Translations under genes and position numbers: made by a program
Assembly: GCA_036742455.1 (NCBI GenBank)
Contig: DAINQU010000011.1
Location: 28,125 to 92,124, forward strand
Source of the DNA: CAIKZZ01 sp036742455
GTDB taxonomy: Bacteria; Pseudomonadota; Gammaproteobacteria; Steroidobacterales; Steroidobacteraceae
DNA length: 64,000 nt
Direction: 5' to 3'
The notes under the pieces: generated by a model
Database searches by the model: none
What the model was told of the DNA's origin: nothing
The model's input: the letters and a program-made list of their open reading frames with translations, nothing else
Shown here: positions 24,769 to 32,746 of the stretch, piece after piece
Layout: each line of letters begins with the position of its first letter
Numbering within the stretch: the first letter of the stretch is position 1

Positions 24769-26913
24769 TCAGAACTTCCCGTAATAACCTTCTTTGAGGG
24801 CATCGAAGAGGTTGGATGCTGTGTGCATCTCGCCGTCGTATTCGATGGTCTCGTCGCCCCGGACCGACACTTCGGAGCCATCTTCAAGCGTAAACACGTA
24901 GGTCGTGTTCTTGAGATCTTCTTCTTTGACGATCACGCCGGTGAACACCTCGGGGTTGTAACGGAACGTCGTGCAGCCCTTCAGACCGTTCTCGTAGGCA
25001 TACAGGTAGATGTTCTTGAAATCATCGTACTTGATGTCCGTCGGCACATTGGCGGTCTTTGAGATGCTTGAGTCAACCCACTTTTGCGCGGCCGCCTGCA
25101 CGTCAACGTGCTGCTCAGGGGTGATCGAATCAGAGGTCACAAAGTAGTCCGGAAGACTGTCCTCTGCGGTCGTCGCGCCCGGAATGGCTCGCGGGTTAAT
25201 CAACGCCCGGTAGGCCAGTAACTCGAACGAGTAAACGTCGACGCGTTCTTTGGACTTCTTACCTTCGCGAATCACGTTACGGAAGTAATGATGCGCAAAG
25301 GACGGTTCGATCCCGTTCGATGCATTGTTCGCCAACGACAAAGAGATCGTGCCCGTCGGCGCAATTGAGCTGTGATGGGAGAAGCGGGCGCCGGTCGTCG
25401 CCAACTGATCGACCAAAGCCGGCGCGACAGCGGCGATGCGCTGCATGTACCGACTGTAGCGAGCGTGAAGAATGCGGCCAGGTATTTTTTGACCGATCTT
25501 CCAACCGTCTTGCGCCATTTCGGGACGCTGGCGCAGCATCTTTGCGGTCACGGTGAATTCTTCGTTCATGATCGGCGCAGGGCCTTTTTCCCGCGCCAAA
25601 TCAAGCCCAGCTTCCCAGCCGGCCACCGCCATTTCTCGCGACACGGCCTCCGTGAACTGAATGGATTCTCCCGATCCATACTTCATGCCGAGCATCGTCA
25701 TCGTGGAGCCTAAGCCAAGGAAGCCCATGCCATGGCGACGCTTGCGCATGATTTCGTCACGCTGCCCCGGGAGCGGCAACCCATTAATCTCCACGACGTT
25801 GTCCAGCATGCGCGTGAAAACCTTCACGACATCGCGGTATTCGTCCCAATCGAACGCAGCGTCTGCGGTGAAGGGATTACGAACGAAACGGGTCAGATTC
25901 ACAGAGCCCAAAAGGCACGAGCCGTACGGCGGCAGGGGTTGCTCACCACACGGGTTGGTGGCGCGAATGTTTTCGCACCACCAGTTATTGTTCATCTCGT
26001 TGACGCGATCGATCAGGACGAAGCCAGGCTCCGCGAAATCGTACGTGGAGGCCATGATGAAATCCCAAACGCGCCGTGCCGGCAGCGTCTTGTAGACTTT
26101 GCAACACACCAACCCGTCGTCGCGGGTGACGTAGCCTTCCGAGATCGGCCATTCCCGCCACAGGAATTTCGTGGAGTCGGACAGGTCACACTCGCCCGCC
26201 GCATACTCCTTCTGACGCAACGGGAAGGCCAGACGCCAGCTATCGTTCGCCTTAACGGCTTCGATGAATTCGTCGGTGATCAGCAGCGACAAGTTGAACT
26301 GACGAAGCCGACCGTTCTCCCGCTTCGCCTTAATGAACTCCATGACATCCGGATGGCCCACGTCGAACGTTCCCATCTGCGCGCCACGGCGTCCACCGGC
26401 CGATGACACGGTGAAACACATTTTGTCGTAGATATCCATGAAGGACAGCGGGCCCGACGTGTACGCACCGGCGCCCGAGACGTAGGCCCCACGGGGCCGC
26501 AGTGTCGAAAATTCGTAGCCGATGCCACAGCCGGCCTTCAGCGTGAGCCCCGCCTCGTGGACCTTGTTCAGGATGTCGTCCATCGAATCGGAGATTGTTC
26601 CGGAGACGGTGCAATTGATCGTTGAGGTGGCCGGTTTGTGCTCCAACGCGCCCGCGTTCGAAATGATACGACCCGCCGGGATAGCGCCCTTGCGCAGCGC
26701 CCAGAGAAAACGTTCAAACCACACCGAACGTACTTCGGGTGATTCCACGTCGGCCAGCGCCACCGCCACCCGGTGATAGGTGTCGTCCATTGACTGGTCT
26801 ACCGCGACGCCATCCTTTGCGGTTAAGCGGTACTTCTTGTCCCAAATATCCAACGACGCTTCCTGAAACGGAACCGCCATTTCCTTCTGTTCCATCTTGT
26901 GGGCCGTACTCAT
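24769..26913 (-). CDS. nrdJa: NrdJa, B12-dependent class II ribonucleotide reductase catalytic subunit
   Basis: 714 aa. Reduces ribonucleotides to deoxyribonucleotides with adenosylcobalamin, so it works with or without oxygen. Catalytic landmarks: INCTVSG (first Cys), the finger-loop NPCGEQPLPPYGSCLLGSVNLTRF with Asn, Cys and Glu, and RRHGMGFLGLGSTM; substrate-region block APTGTISLSLANNASNGIEP. The protein ends without the C-terminal Cys pair, which is supplied by NrdJb. GGAG lies about eleven bases before the ATG. An NrdR box and a good -35/-10 pair lie upstream; no cobalamin riboswitch was recognised. Confidence 0.95.
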   Translation of the reverse strand: MSTAHKMEQKEMAVPFQEASLDIWDKKYRLTAKDGVAVDQSMDDTYHRVAVALADVESPEVRSVWFERFLWALRKGAIPAGRIISNAGALEHKPATSTINCTVSGTISDSMDDILNKVHEAGLTLKAGCGIGYEFSTLRPRGAYVSGAGAYTSGPLSFMDIYDKMCFTVSSAGGRRGAQMGTFDVGHPDVMEFIKAKRENGRLRQFNLSLLITDEFIEAVKANDSWRLAFPLRQKEYAAGECDLSDSTKFLWREWPISEGYVTRDDGLVCCKVYKTLPARRVWDFIMASTYDFAEPGFVLIDRVNEMNNNWWCENIRATNPCGEQPLPPYGSCLLGSVNLTRFVRNPFTADAAFDWDEYRDVVKVFTRMLDNVVEINGLPLPGQRDEIMRKRRHGMGFLGLGSTMTMLGMKYGSGESIQFTEAVSREMAVAGWEAGLDLAREKGPAPIMNEEFTVTAKMLRQRPEMAQDGWKIGQKIPGRILHARYSRYMQRIAAVAPALVDQLATTGARFSHHSSIAPTGTISLSLANNASNGIEPSFAHHYFRNVIREGKKSKERVDVYSFELLAYRALINPRAIPGATTAEDSLPDYFVTSDSITPEQHVDVQAAAQKWVDSSISKTANVPTDIKYDDFKNIYLYAYENGLKGCTTFRYNPEVFTGVIVKEEDLKNTTYVFTLEDGSEVSVRGDETIEYDGEMHTASNLFDALKEGYYGKF

Positions 26914-27046
26914 CTGATTCGGTGCTCCGTTGAGCGATATATCGTTCTTGTTAATGCCAGGCGCGACCGCGTGTCAGGGACCCCTCCGGCGACGCGCGTC
27001 GTCGCCTGCTTCATCCCCCGTCCGCAACCGCTTGGGTTTTCGTTCA

Positions 27047-27062
27047 ACACAACATCTTGTGC
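27047..27062 (-). promoter_or_regulatory. NrdR box proximal to nrdJa
   Basis: ACACAACATCTTGTGC, a near-palindrome fitting the NrdR consensus (acaCwAtATaTwGtgt). It starts ten bases past the predicted -10 of the nrdJa promoter, where bound NrdR (dATP-responsive repressor) would block transcription. Confidence 0.75.
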
Positions 27063-27072
27063 TGAGGCGTCT

Positions 27073-27101
27073 ACGTTATTTTTGCGGAGCTCGTGAGTCA
27101 A
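27073..27101 (-). promoter_or_regulatory. Sigma70-type promoter of nrdJa-nrdJb
   Basis: On the minus strand TTGACT (27101-27096), a 17-base spacer, and TAACGT (27078-27073). The start site would be near 27066, giving a leader of about 150 bases. The NrdR box lies directly downstream. Confidence 0.6.
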
Positions 27102-27224
27102 GAACAACCTTGGACTATTTGAGAGGGTGATTTAAGCATGACAAAACAATGACTTAATGTTTTTTTAGTGAGTTTGACGTCCCCCCGCGCGCGGATTTTT
27201 TTTGTCAAGTGGAAAAAAACGGGA

Positions 27225-27240
27225 ACACTACATCTTGTGT
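27225..27240. promoter_or_regulatory. Second NrdR box, distal to nrdJa and upstream of hsp20
   Basis: ACACTACATCTTGTGT, an even better match to the NrdR consensus. It is 178 bases from the proximal box (about 17 helical turns) rather than the usual three turns, and 56 bases before the hsp20 -35 element. AT-rich tracts (T8 and A7) flank it, which could favour looping. Confidence 0.7.
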
Positions 27241-27295
27241 TTTCTGGATCGGGCGGGCGGCGTATGACCTTCGGATTCCCCCAATCCGGCCGCGC

Positions 27296-27323
27296 CTTGA
27301 AAACAACGGGGCTCGCCCTATTT
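27296..27323 (+). promoter_or_regulatory. Sigma32-like promoter of hsp20
   Basis: CTTGAAAA (27296-27303), 12 bases, then CCCTATTT (27316-27323), close to the heat-shock consensus. The hsp20 ATG is about 30 bases downstream. The rest of the 446-base gap between nrdJa and hsp20 holds the nrdJa promoter, both NrdR boxes and AT-rich tracts, and no gene. Confidence 0.6.
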
Positions 27324-27359
27324 CGATTCCACCAACCCGTTCTATAGGAGGAACGAACC

Positions 27360-27797
27360 ATGACACTCCATCGCTACGAACCTTGGTATTTGGTGAATCG
27401 GCTGCACAACGATCTGGACCGCCTGCTCTCGCCGACACCGAGCGAGGACGGCCCTCAGGGCCTCGCCAATTGGGCGCCCCACGTCGACATTCAGGAGGAA
27501 GCCAACCGTTTCGTCCTGCACGCCGACCTTCCTGGAGTTGACCCTAAAGACATCGACGTGACGCTCGAAAAGGGAGTCCTCACCCTGCGAGGGAAGCGTG
27601 CGCTGCAAACGCGTGACGAAAAAAATGGCTTCCGGCGCGTCGAACGCGTCAGCGGCGAGTTTTTCCGCAGTTTCACGCTACCGGACACGGCCGACTCGCA
27701 ATCGGTGCGTGCGCGCCATGCCAACGGTGTTCTGGAAGTCACCATTCCCAAGCAAGCGCACGTCATGCCACGTCGCATCGACATAGAAGCCGCCTAA
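27360..27797 (+). CDS. Hsp20 / alpha-crystallin small heat-shock protein
   Basis: 145 aa ATP-independent holdase. Alpha-crystallin domain from about residue 40: WAPHVDIQEEANRFVLHADLPGVDPKDIDVTLEKGVLTLRGKR, then RRVERVSGEFFRSFTLPDTAD and ANGVLEVTIPK, ending RRIDIEA. The start at ATG 27360 has GGAGG eight bases upstream. Its sigma32-like promoter and a strong terminator on the other side make it a single-gene heat-shock unit. Confidence 0.95.
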   Translation: MTLHRYEPWYLVNRLHNDLDRLLSPTPSEDGPQGLANWAPHVDIQEEANRFVLHADLPGVDPKDIDVTLEKGVLTLRGKRALQTRDEKNGFRRVERVSGEFFRSFTLPDTADSQSVRARHANGVLEVTIPKQAHVMPRRIDIEAA

Positions 27798-27807
27798 GGC
27801 GCAGCCA

Positions 27808-27838
27808 CGGGGCGACAGCGGTCGCCCCGGAACTTTTT
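27808..27838 (+). terminator. Rho-independent terminator of hsp20
   Basis: Nine-base-pair stem CGGGGCGAC / GTCGCCCCG with loop AGCG, followed by GAAC and five T. The tail doubles as the -35 region of a sigmaE-like promoter. Confidence 0.85.
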
Positions 27839-27857
27839 GCGCCTGTCGCGAGTCTTT
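27829..27857 (+). promoter_or_regulatory. SigmaE-like promoter of degQ
   Basis: GGAACTT (27829-27835) matches the sigmaE -35 exactly; after 17 bases comes TCTTT (27853-27857), a partial match to the -10 TCnnA. DegP/DegQ-type proteases are classical sigmaE targets. The -35 overlaps the hsp20 terminator tail. Confidence 0.5.
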
Positions 27858-27867
27858 AAGGCCGAGA

Positions 27868-27892
27868 GTCACCCATCCGGCGGGTGGGTGAC
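27868..27892 (+). other. Leader hairpin of degQ mRNA
   Basis: Stem of 11 pairs, GTCACCCATCC with GGGTGGGTGAC (one T-G wobble), loop GGC. It would sit at or near the 5' end of the transcript if the sigmaE-like promoter is used. No T-run follows, so it is a leader structure, perhaps for mRNA stability. Confidence 0.55.
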
Positions 27893-27923
27893 AATGGCCA
27901 CAAAACACAACGAAGGGATTTTC

Positions 27924-29315
27924 ATGTTGACCACTCGTTCTGCGAGCCGCACCGCTGTCTGCGCCCTCGCTGTCTTGTTTACTGCCGGCCTGATCAGTGC
28001 ACGTCCGGCCAGGGCGGAAGGGCATCTCCCGATGGAGGTGGCCGGCGCGGCGATGCCGTCACTCGCGCCGATCGTCAAGAAGGCCTCCCCAGCCGTCGTC
28101 AATATCTCAACGCGCGGTACCGTCGCCGAGAAGGGCGCACATAACCCGTTGTTTGATGACCCATTTTTTAAGCGGTTTTTTGATACACCGGAGATGGCGC
28201 CGCGCCAGAGGCAGTTCCAGAGCGCCGGTTCGGGCGTGGTCGTTGACGCCAAACAAGGCTTCATCATCACCAACGCGCACGTCATCGAAAACGCCAACGA
28301 GATCACCGTTACCACCCACGACGGGCACGACTACAAGGCCACGGTCGTCGGTTCTGACGTCGGCGCCGACGTTGCGTTGATCAAAGTGAAGGATGCAAAA
28401 CTCGCCGAACTACCGATCGGAGATTCCAGCAAGGCCGAAGTCGGTGATTTCGTTCTTGCGATAGGTAACCCATTCGGACTACAGCACACCGTCACCTACG
28501 GCATCATTAGCGCGGTTGGGCGTTCAGGCATCAACCCCGACGGCTACGAGGACTTTATTCAGACGGACGCCTCAATTAACCCGGGCAATTCGGGGGGCGC
28601 GCTGATCAACTTGCGAGGCGAGCTCGTCGGGATCAATTCCGCCATTTTGTCGCGCTCTGGCGGAAATATCGGCATTGGCTTTGCCATTCCGTCCAACATG
28701 GTCCGATCGATCATGGACCAACTGGTCAAATACGGCGAGGTCAAACGCGGACTACTCGGCGTCAGTATTCTCACGCTGACTCCGGATCTCGCGGACAACT
28801 TAGGCGCAAAGGATCTTCAAGGCGCTCTGGTACAACAGGTCGTCGAAGGCTCGGCGGCCGAAAAGGCCGGCCTCAAAGCGGGCGACGTGATCACGGCCGT
28901 TAACAATCAAGCCATCAAGAGCGGCCCGGAACTGCGCAACCGCATCGGACTGATGCGAGTCGGCGAAGTGGTGGAACTGACGTACTACCGCGACGGCAAA
29001 TCGCATCACACGAGCGCGACCGTCGCCGCGAAGGGAGCCGCACCGGGTGAAGACTCCCCGGCGGGCGACTTGCATCGCGCGTTCGAGGGCGCTGATCTGG
29101 GCGATGCGGCGAATTCGGGTGGCGTACTCGTCCGGGCCGTCGAAGCTGAGAGCCCCGCCGCGCAGGCTGGCTTACGGCCTAACGACGTCATCACCGCCGT
29201 CAATCGCCAGAAAGTGAGCGGCATGAAGGACCTGCGGGCCATCGTCAAGGGACAGCAGAGCCTTCTGCTGACGATTCGCCGCGGCGATGCGATCTTGGTC
29301 GTACCGGTTCGCTGA
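27924..29315 (+). CDS. degQ: DegQ/MucD-like periplasmic serine protease (HtrA family)
   Basis: 463 aa with signal peptide (ASRTAVCALAVLFTAGLISA). Trypsin-like domain with His119 (FIITNAHVIENAN), Asp149 (DVGADVALIKV) and Ser223 (NPGNSGGALIN), then two PDZ domains (about 265-350 with LGVSILTL...SAAEKAGLKAGDVITAVN, and about 380-460 with ESPAAQAGLRPNDVITAVN). Degrades or refolds damaged envelope proteins. ATG 27924 starts the signal peptide and follows AAGGGA; upstream ATGs are less likely. degP or mucD are equivalent names. Confidence 0.94.
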   Translation: MLTTRSASRTAVCALAVLFTAGLISARPARAEGHLPMEVAGAAMPSLAPIVKKASPAVVNISTRGTVAEKGAHNPLFDDPFFKRFFDTPEMAPRQRQFQSAGSGVVVDAKQGFIITNAHVIENANEITVTTHDGHDYKATVVGSDVGADVALIKVKDAKLAELPIGDSSKAEVGDFVLAIGNPFGLQHTVTYGIISAVGRSGINPDGYEDFIQTDASINPGNSGGALINLRGELVGINSAILSRSGGNIGIGFAIPSNMVRSIMDQLVKYGEVKRGLLGVSILTLTPDLADNLGAKDLQGALVQQVVEGSAAEKAGLKAGDVITAVNNQAIKSGPELRNRIGLMRVGEVVELTYYRDGKSHHTSATVAAKGAAPGEDSPAGDLHRAFEGADLGDAANSGGVLVRAVEAESPAAQAGLRPNDVITAVNRQKVSGMKDLRAIVKGQQSLLLTIRRGDAILVVPVR

Positions 29316-29339
29316 CGTAACGCTCGCTCTGCGAGTAGG

Positions 29340-29375
29340 ATCCCGGTCATCGACCCAGATGGCCGGGATTTTTTT
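29340..29375 (+). terminator. Rho-independent terminator of degQ overlapping the next gene's ribosome site
   Basis: Stem ATCCCGGTC / GGCCGGGAT (one wobble) with a 12-base loop, then seven T. The ATG of the next gene follows immediately, so its only Shine-Dalgarno-like bases (GGGA) are inside the stem. Confidence 0.85.
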
Positions 29376-30287
29376 ATGCAGCCTCGTAAATTTCTCATCC
29401 TCGGCGGCACGGGCTTTGTGGGCTCGGCGCTGGCGCATCGACTGGTTCGCGACGGCCACACGCTGATCCTTCCCACGCGCTCGCCCAGCCGACACCCCGA
29501 TTTGCAGGTCTTACCTTCGGTCCGACTCCTCGCCGCCGATATTCACCACGAACCGACGCTCCGGCAGCTGACTGCCTCGGTAGACGTGGTGGTGAACTTG
29601 GTCGGCATCTTGAATGAGCCCGGACACGACGGCGAGGGGTTCCGCCGCGCGCACACCGAACTCACCGCGAAGGTGCTCCGTGCGTGTACCGAAAGCGGCG
29701 TGACCCGACTCTTGCACATGAGTTCACTGCAAGCGTCCCCCGATGCCCCGAGCCATTACCTGCGCAGCAAAGGGTTGGCCGAGCAACTCGTTCGTAGCGA
29801 GGCCAGGATCGCGGCGACCATTTTCAGGCCATCCGTTATTTTTGGGCGGCACGATTCCCTGACGAATCGCTTCGCCCAGTTGCTTCGCTTCGTGCCAGTC
29901 CTGCCCTTGGCGCGGGCCAATGCGCTGTTTGCACCGGTCCACGTCGCAGATGTGGTTGAAGCCATGGCGCGCACACTGGACCTCCCGGCGAGTATCGGCG
30001 CAACGTACGAGCTTGGCGGACCCGAGACGGTCACGCTCGCCGATTTGGTTCGCTACGTCGCGCAAGTCACCGGTCGACGACGGTGGATTTTTGGCATCCC
30101 CGATTGGGCCGGGCGCGTTCAGGCGTGGGTGTTCGAGCGACTCCCCGGCAAGGTGTTGTCGGTCGACAATTTCAACTCGCTGGCACTGCCAAGTGTACCC
30201 ACGCACAACGGTTTTGCGGCGCTCGGTCTGCAGCCGGCGTCGCTCGCTGCGGTGGTACCGGGCTATCTCCAACCCGTTAAGCGCTAA
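29376..30287 (+). CDS. NDUFA9-like NAD(P)-binding reductase (atypical SDR)
   Basis: 303 aa. N-terminal nucleotide-binding motif FLILGGTGFVGSALAHRLVRDGH and the rest of a complex I NDUFA9-like / NmrA-type fold: DVVVNLVGILNE, HMSSLQASPDAPSHYLRSKGLAEQLVR, TIFRPSVIFGRHDSLTNRFA, PVHVADVVEAM. Bacterial members are of uncertain role, sometimes linked to ubiquinone. The active-site triad is partial (Tyr in SHYLRSK with Lys). Start ATG lies directly behind the degQ terminator; 27 bases follow before cca. Confidence 0.85.
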   Translation: MQPRKFLILGGTGFVGSALAHRLVRDGHTLILPTRSPSRHPDLQVLPSVRLLAADIHHEPTLRQLTASVDVVVNLVGILNEPGHDGEGFRRAHTELTAKVLRACTESGVTRLLHMSSLQASPDAPSHYLRSKGLAEQLVRSEARIAATIFRPSVIFGRHDSLTNRFAQLLRFVPVLPLARANALFAPVHVADVVEAMARTLDLPASIGATYELGGPETVTLADLVRYVAQVTGRRRWIFGIPDWAGRVQAWVFERLPGKVLSVDNFNSLALPSVPTHNGFAALGLQPASLAAVVPGYLQPVKR

Positions 30288-30314
30288 CGCCCCCTCTGCG
30301 CATAGAATCTCAGC

Positions 30315-31547
30315 ATGGAAATCTTTCTGGTGGGCGGCGCCGTCCGCGATGAACTGCTGGGTCGACCGGTCCGTGAGCACGACTGGGTCGTTGTCGGCGC
30401 CACCCCGGAGGAGCTGGAGCGCCTGGGCTTTCGCCAAGTGGGTAAGGACTTCCCAGTCTTCCTCCATCCCGAGACCCACGAGGAATATGCGCTCGCCCGC
30501 ACAGAGCGAAAAATCGCCCCGGGGTACCACGGCTTTGAAACGCGTTTTTCGCCGGATGTCACACTGGTTGAGGATCTCCTCCGCCGGGATCTGACCATCA
30601 ATGCCATGGCTCGCGCCCCGGATGGCACGCTGATCGACCCCTACGGCGGCGCGCAGGATCTGGAGAATCGGGTTCTGCGGCACGTCTCGGAGGCTTTTGC
30701 TGAGGATCCGGTGCGCATCCTGCGGCTCGCACGGTTTGCGGCTCGCTACGCCGCGTTGGGGTTCACTGTGGCCCCGGAAACGCAGGCCCTCATGCGCCAG
30801 ATGACAGCCGCCGGCGAGGTAGATGCCTTGGTGGCGGAACGGGTCTGGGCGGAAACCGCGAAGGCGCTGACCGAACCCTGCCCGACGGCGTTTTTCGCAG
30901 TACTTCGCGCATGCGGCGCACTCGCCGTCATTTTCCCAGAACTCGATCGCCTGTACGGCATCCCGCAACCGGAGCGTTGGCATCCCGAGGTGGATACCGG
31001 TCTTCATGTGGAGTTGGTGTTGCAGGCAGCGGCCCAATTGTCCACTGAGTCGCGCGTGCGTTTTGCCGCCTTAGTGCACGATCTCGGCAAAGGAACCACG
31101 CCTCGCGACGAGTGGCCCAAACACCACGGTCACGAATCTCGCGGCGTCAAACTCGTCGAGTCGCTCTGTGCGCGATTGCGCGTTCCCAATGATCACCGCG
31201 AGTTAGGCGTCATGGTCTGCCGGGAGCACGGTATCGTCCACCGAGCGATGGAACTTCGACCGGAAACCGTGCTCACACTCTTTGAACGATGCGACGCGTT
31301 TCGCCGGTCGGACCGATTTGCTGAATGCCTGATTGCCTGTACAGCGGATGCGCGCGGTCGAACGGGTCATGAATCGGCGCCTTATCCCCAAGCAACATTT
31401 TTGGCGCAGGCCTTGGAGGCCGCCCGGAGCGTTGCAGTGACCTCGGCAGAGCGCACGGGATTGGACGGGTCCGCTATCGGCAGACTGCTGGGCCAGAAAC
31501 GCTTAGCGGCATTGACGGCCGTCTGCCGGACTCGCGATCACAGCTGA
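30315..31547 (+). CDS. cca: CCA-adding tRNA nucleotidyltransferase
   Basis: 410 aa (E. coli 412). Adds or repairs the 3' CCA of tRNAs. MEIFLVGGAVRDELLGRPVREHDWVVVG contains the G-box and catalytic DxD equivalent (HDW), RRDLTINAMA, EDPVRILRLARFAARY, and a C-terminal HD domain with HVELVLQAAAQLS...FAALVHDLGKGTTP and HHGHESRG for phosphohydrolase activity. Its last 10 bases overlap the convergent methyltransferase gene. Confidence 0.96.
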   Translation: MEIFLVGGAVRDELLGRPVREHDWVVVGATPEELERLGFRQVGKDFPVFLHPETHEEYALARTERKIAPGYHGFETRFSPDVTLVEDLLRRDLTINAMARAPDGTLIDPYGGAQDLENRVLRHVSEAFAEDPVRILRLARFAARYAALGFTVAPETQALMRQMTAAGEVDALVAERVWAETAKALTEPCPTAFFAVLRACGALAVIFPELDRLYGIPQPERWHPEVDTGLHVELVLQAAAQLSTESRVRFAALVHDLGKGTTPRDEWPKHHGHESRGVKLVESLCARLRVPNDHRELGVMVCREHGIVHRAMELRPETVLTLFERCDAFRRSDRFAECLIACTADARGRTGHESAPYPQATFLAQALEAARSVAVTSAERTGLDGSAIGRLLGQKRLAALTAVCRTRDHS

Positions 31548-32707
31548 TCGGTGAAATCCCGGATCTGAAAGCCCAGTAGGTCGCCTTCGTAATGCCGGGT
31601 CAGTGCGATGCACTTGAATCGCTCGCCCATATCGTGAGGCATTACCAGCCGTAACGCCGCGCGCGCTGCCAAGGGTTCGCGGTCCGCCGCTAAGCGGGCA
31701 CGCAGCGACGCGAGGTGCCCCTCAAATCCGCAAGCGAGCAAATAGCAACCCTGCGTGGTGTAGCCGGCGACCTCCATCCCCGCGGCGAGGCCAGCCTCGG
31801 CCACCGCAGTGAAGTCGACCCAAGCCGTGATGTCTTGCAGGCCGAGATGAACGAACGGGTCTTGATGAAGGCGGTGGCGATGGAACGCGACGAGGGTCCC
31901 GTGCATGCGCTCTGCCGTGTACAGACGGGCACGCGTATCACCGTAATCGACGAATAAGGCAACGCCCCGCGACAGGCAGCGAGTCACTTCTGCCAGCCAG
32001 CTGTTGATCGTGGGACAGACCTCGGCGTGTTGACCCGGCGTCAGGTGTATGCCGCGTTGTGCCAAGAGCGACGTCAGCGCAGGCGATGCGGGGCGGGGCG
32101 ATGCGCGAAAGTGTCCGCCGTCCCGTATAACGCCGAGCTCATCCACGCTTGCCTCATTCCCACACACGCGAACGACCGGCAACGCGTCGAGGACTTCATT
32201 CGCCAGCACCATGCCTTGAAACGCCTGTTCGGGCGGGCGGTCCAGCCACATCACGCGAGCGCGGATAGCGGCGGGAAGTCGGTCGAGGCGGGCTTGCTGG
32301 CGCTCGCGCAGATCGGGGCTGGTCTCGAGGATCCAATACCGATCCGGTAGGCACCCGGATTCGGCCATCGCCTGCAGTATCTCCTCCGCCAAGGCACCCG
32401 TTCCCGCGCCAATTTCAAGCACGTCGCCACCGCCCAATGCGGATAGCACGCGACTGCACTCCGCGCCGAGGCACCGTCCGAAGACCGGCGACAGTTCCGG
32501 CGCCGTCACGAAATCCCCGCCGGCACCGAGTTTATGAGCGCCGGCGGCGTAATACCCGAGACCGGGTGCATACAGCGCCAACGACATGAACTGATCAAAC
32601 CCTAACCAGCCACCGGCGGTGTCGATCGCGGCGGCAATATGGGCACGCAGGCGGGCCTCGTGAGCCTGTTCGTCGTTGGACAGCGGGACAAAATCTAAAG
32701 GCAGCAT
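31538..32707 (-). CDS. MidA/NDUFAF7-family SAM-dependent methyltransferase
   Basis: 389 aa. The mitochondrial homologue methylates an arginine of a complex I subunit; bacterial targets are unknown. Seen: the N-terminal FDQFMSLALYAPGLGYYAAGAHKLGAGGDFVTAPELSPVFGR, SAM site DVLEIGAGTGALAEEIL, VLANEVLDALPV and LFVDYGDTRARLY. The frame extends upstream, but ATG 32707 (MLPLDFVPLSNDEQ) is the sensible start. Interestingly it lies near the NDUFA9-like gene. Divergent from the pteridine reductase across 39 bases. Confidence 0.9.
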   Translation of the reverse strand: MLPLDFVPLSNDEQAHEARLRAHIAAAIDTAGGWLGFDQFMSLALYAPGLGYYAAGAHKLGAGGDFVTAPELSPVFGRCLGAECSRVLSALGGGDVLEIGAGTGALAEEILQAMAESGCLPDRYWILETSPDLRERQQARLDRLPAAIRARVMWLDRPPEQAFQGMVLANEVLDALPVVRVCGNEASVDELGVIRDGGHFRASPRPASPALTSLLAQRGIHLTPGQHAEVCPTINSWLAEVTRCLSRGVALFVDYGDTRARLYTAERMHGTLVAFHRHRLHQDPFVHLGLQDITAWVDFTAVAEAGLAAGMEVAGYTTQGCYLLACGFEGHLASLRARLAADREPLAARAALRLVMPHDMGERFKCIALTRHYEGDLLGFQIRDFTDQL

Positions 32708-32746
32708 GGCTCGTGCGCAGAAGTCGAGGTTGTGTATCCTCACCCG

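Noticed and set aside
26914..27359. Cobalamin riboswitch before nrdJa
   Set aside because: A B12-dependent reductase makes it plausible, but I could not find the B12-box core or the expected paired elements on the minus strand.
29724..31037. 437-codon open frame on the minus strand
   Set aside because: Antisense to the NDUFA9-like and cca genes, both strongly supported; composition is not protein-like.
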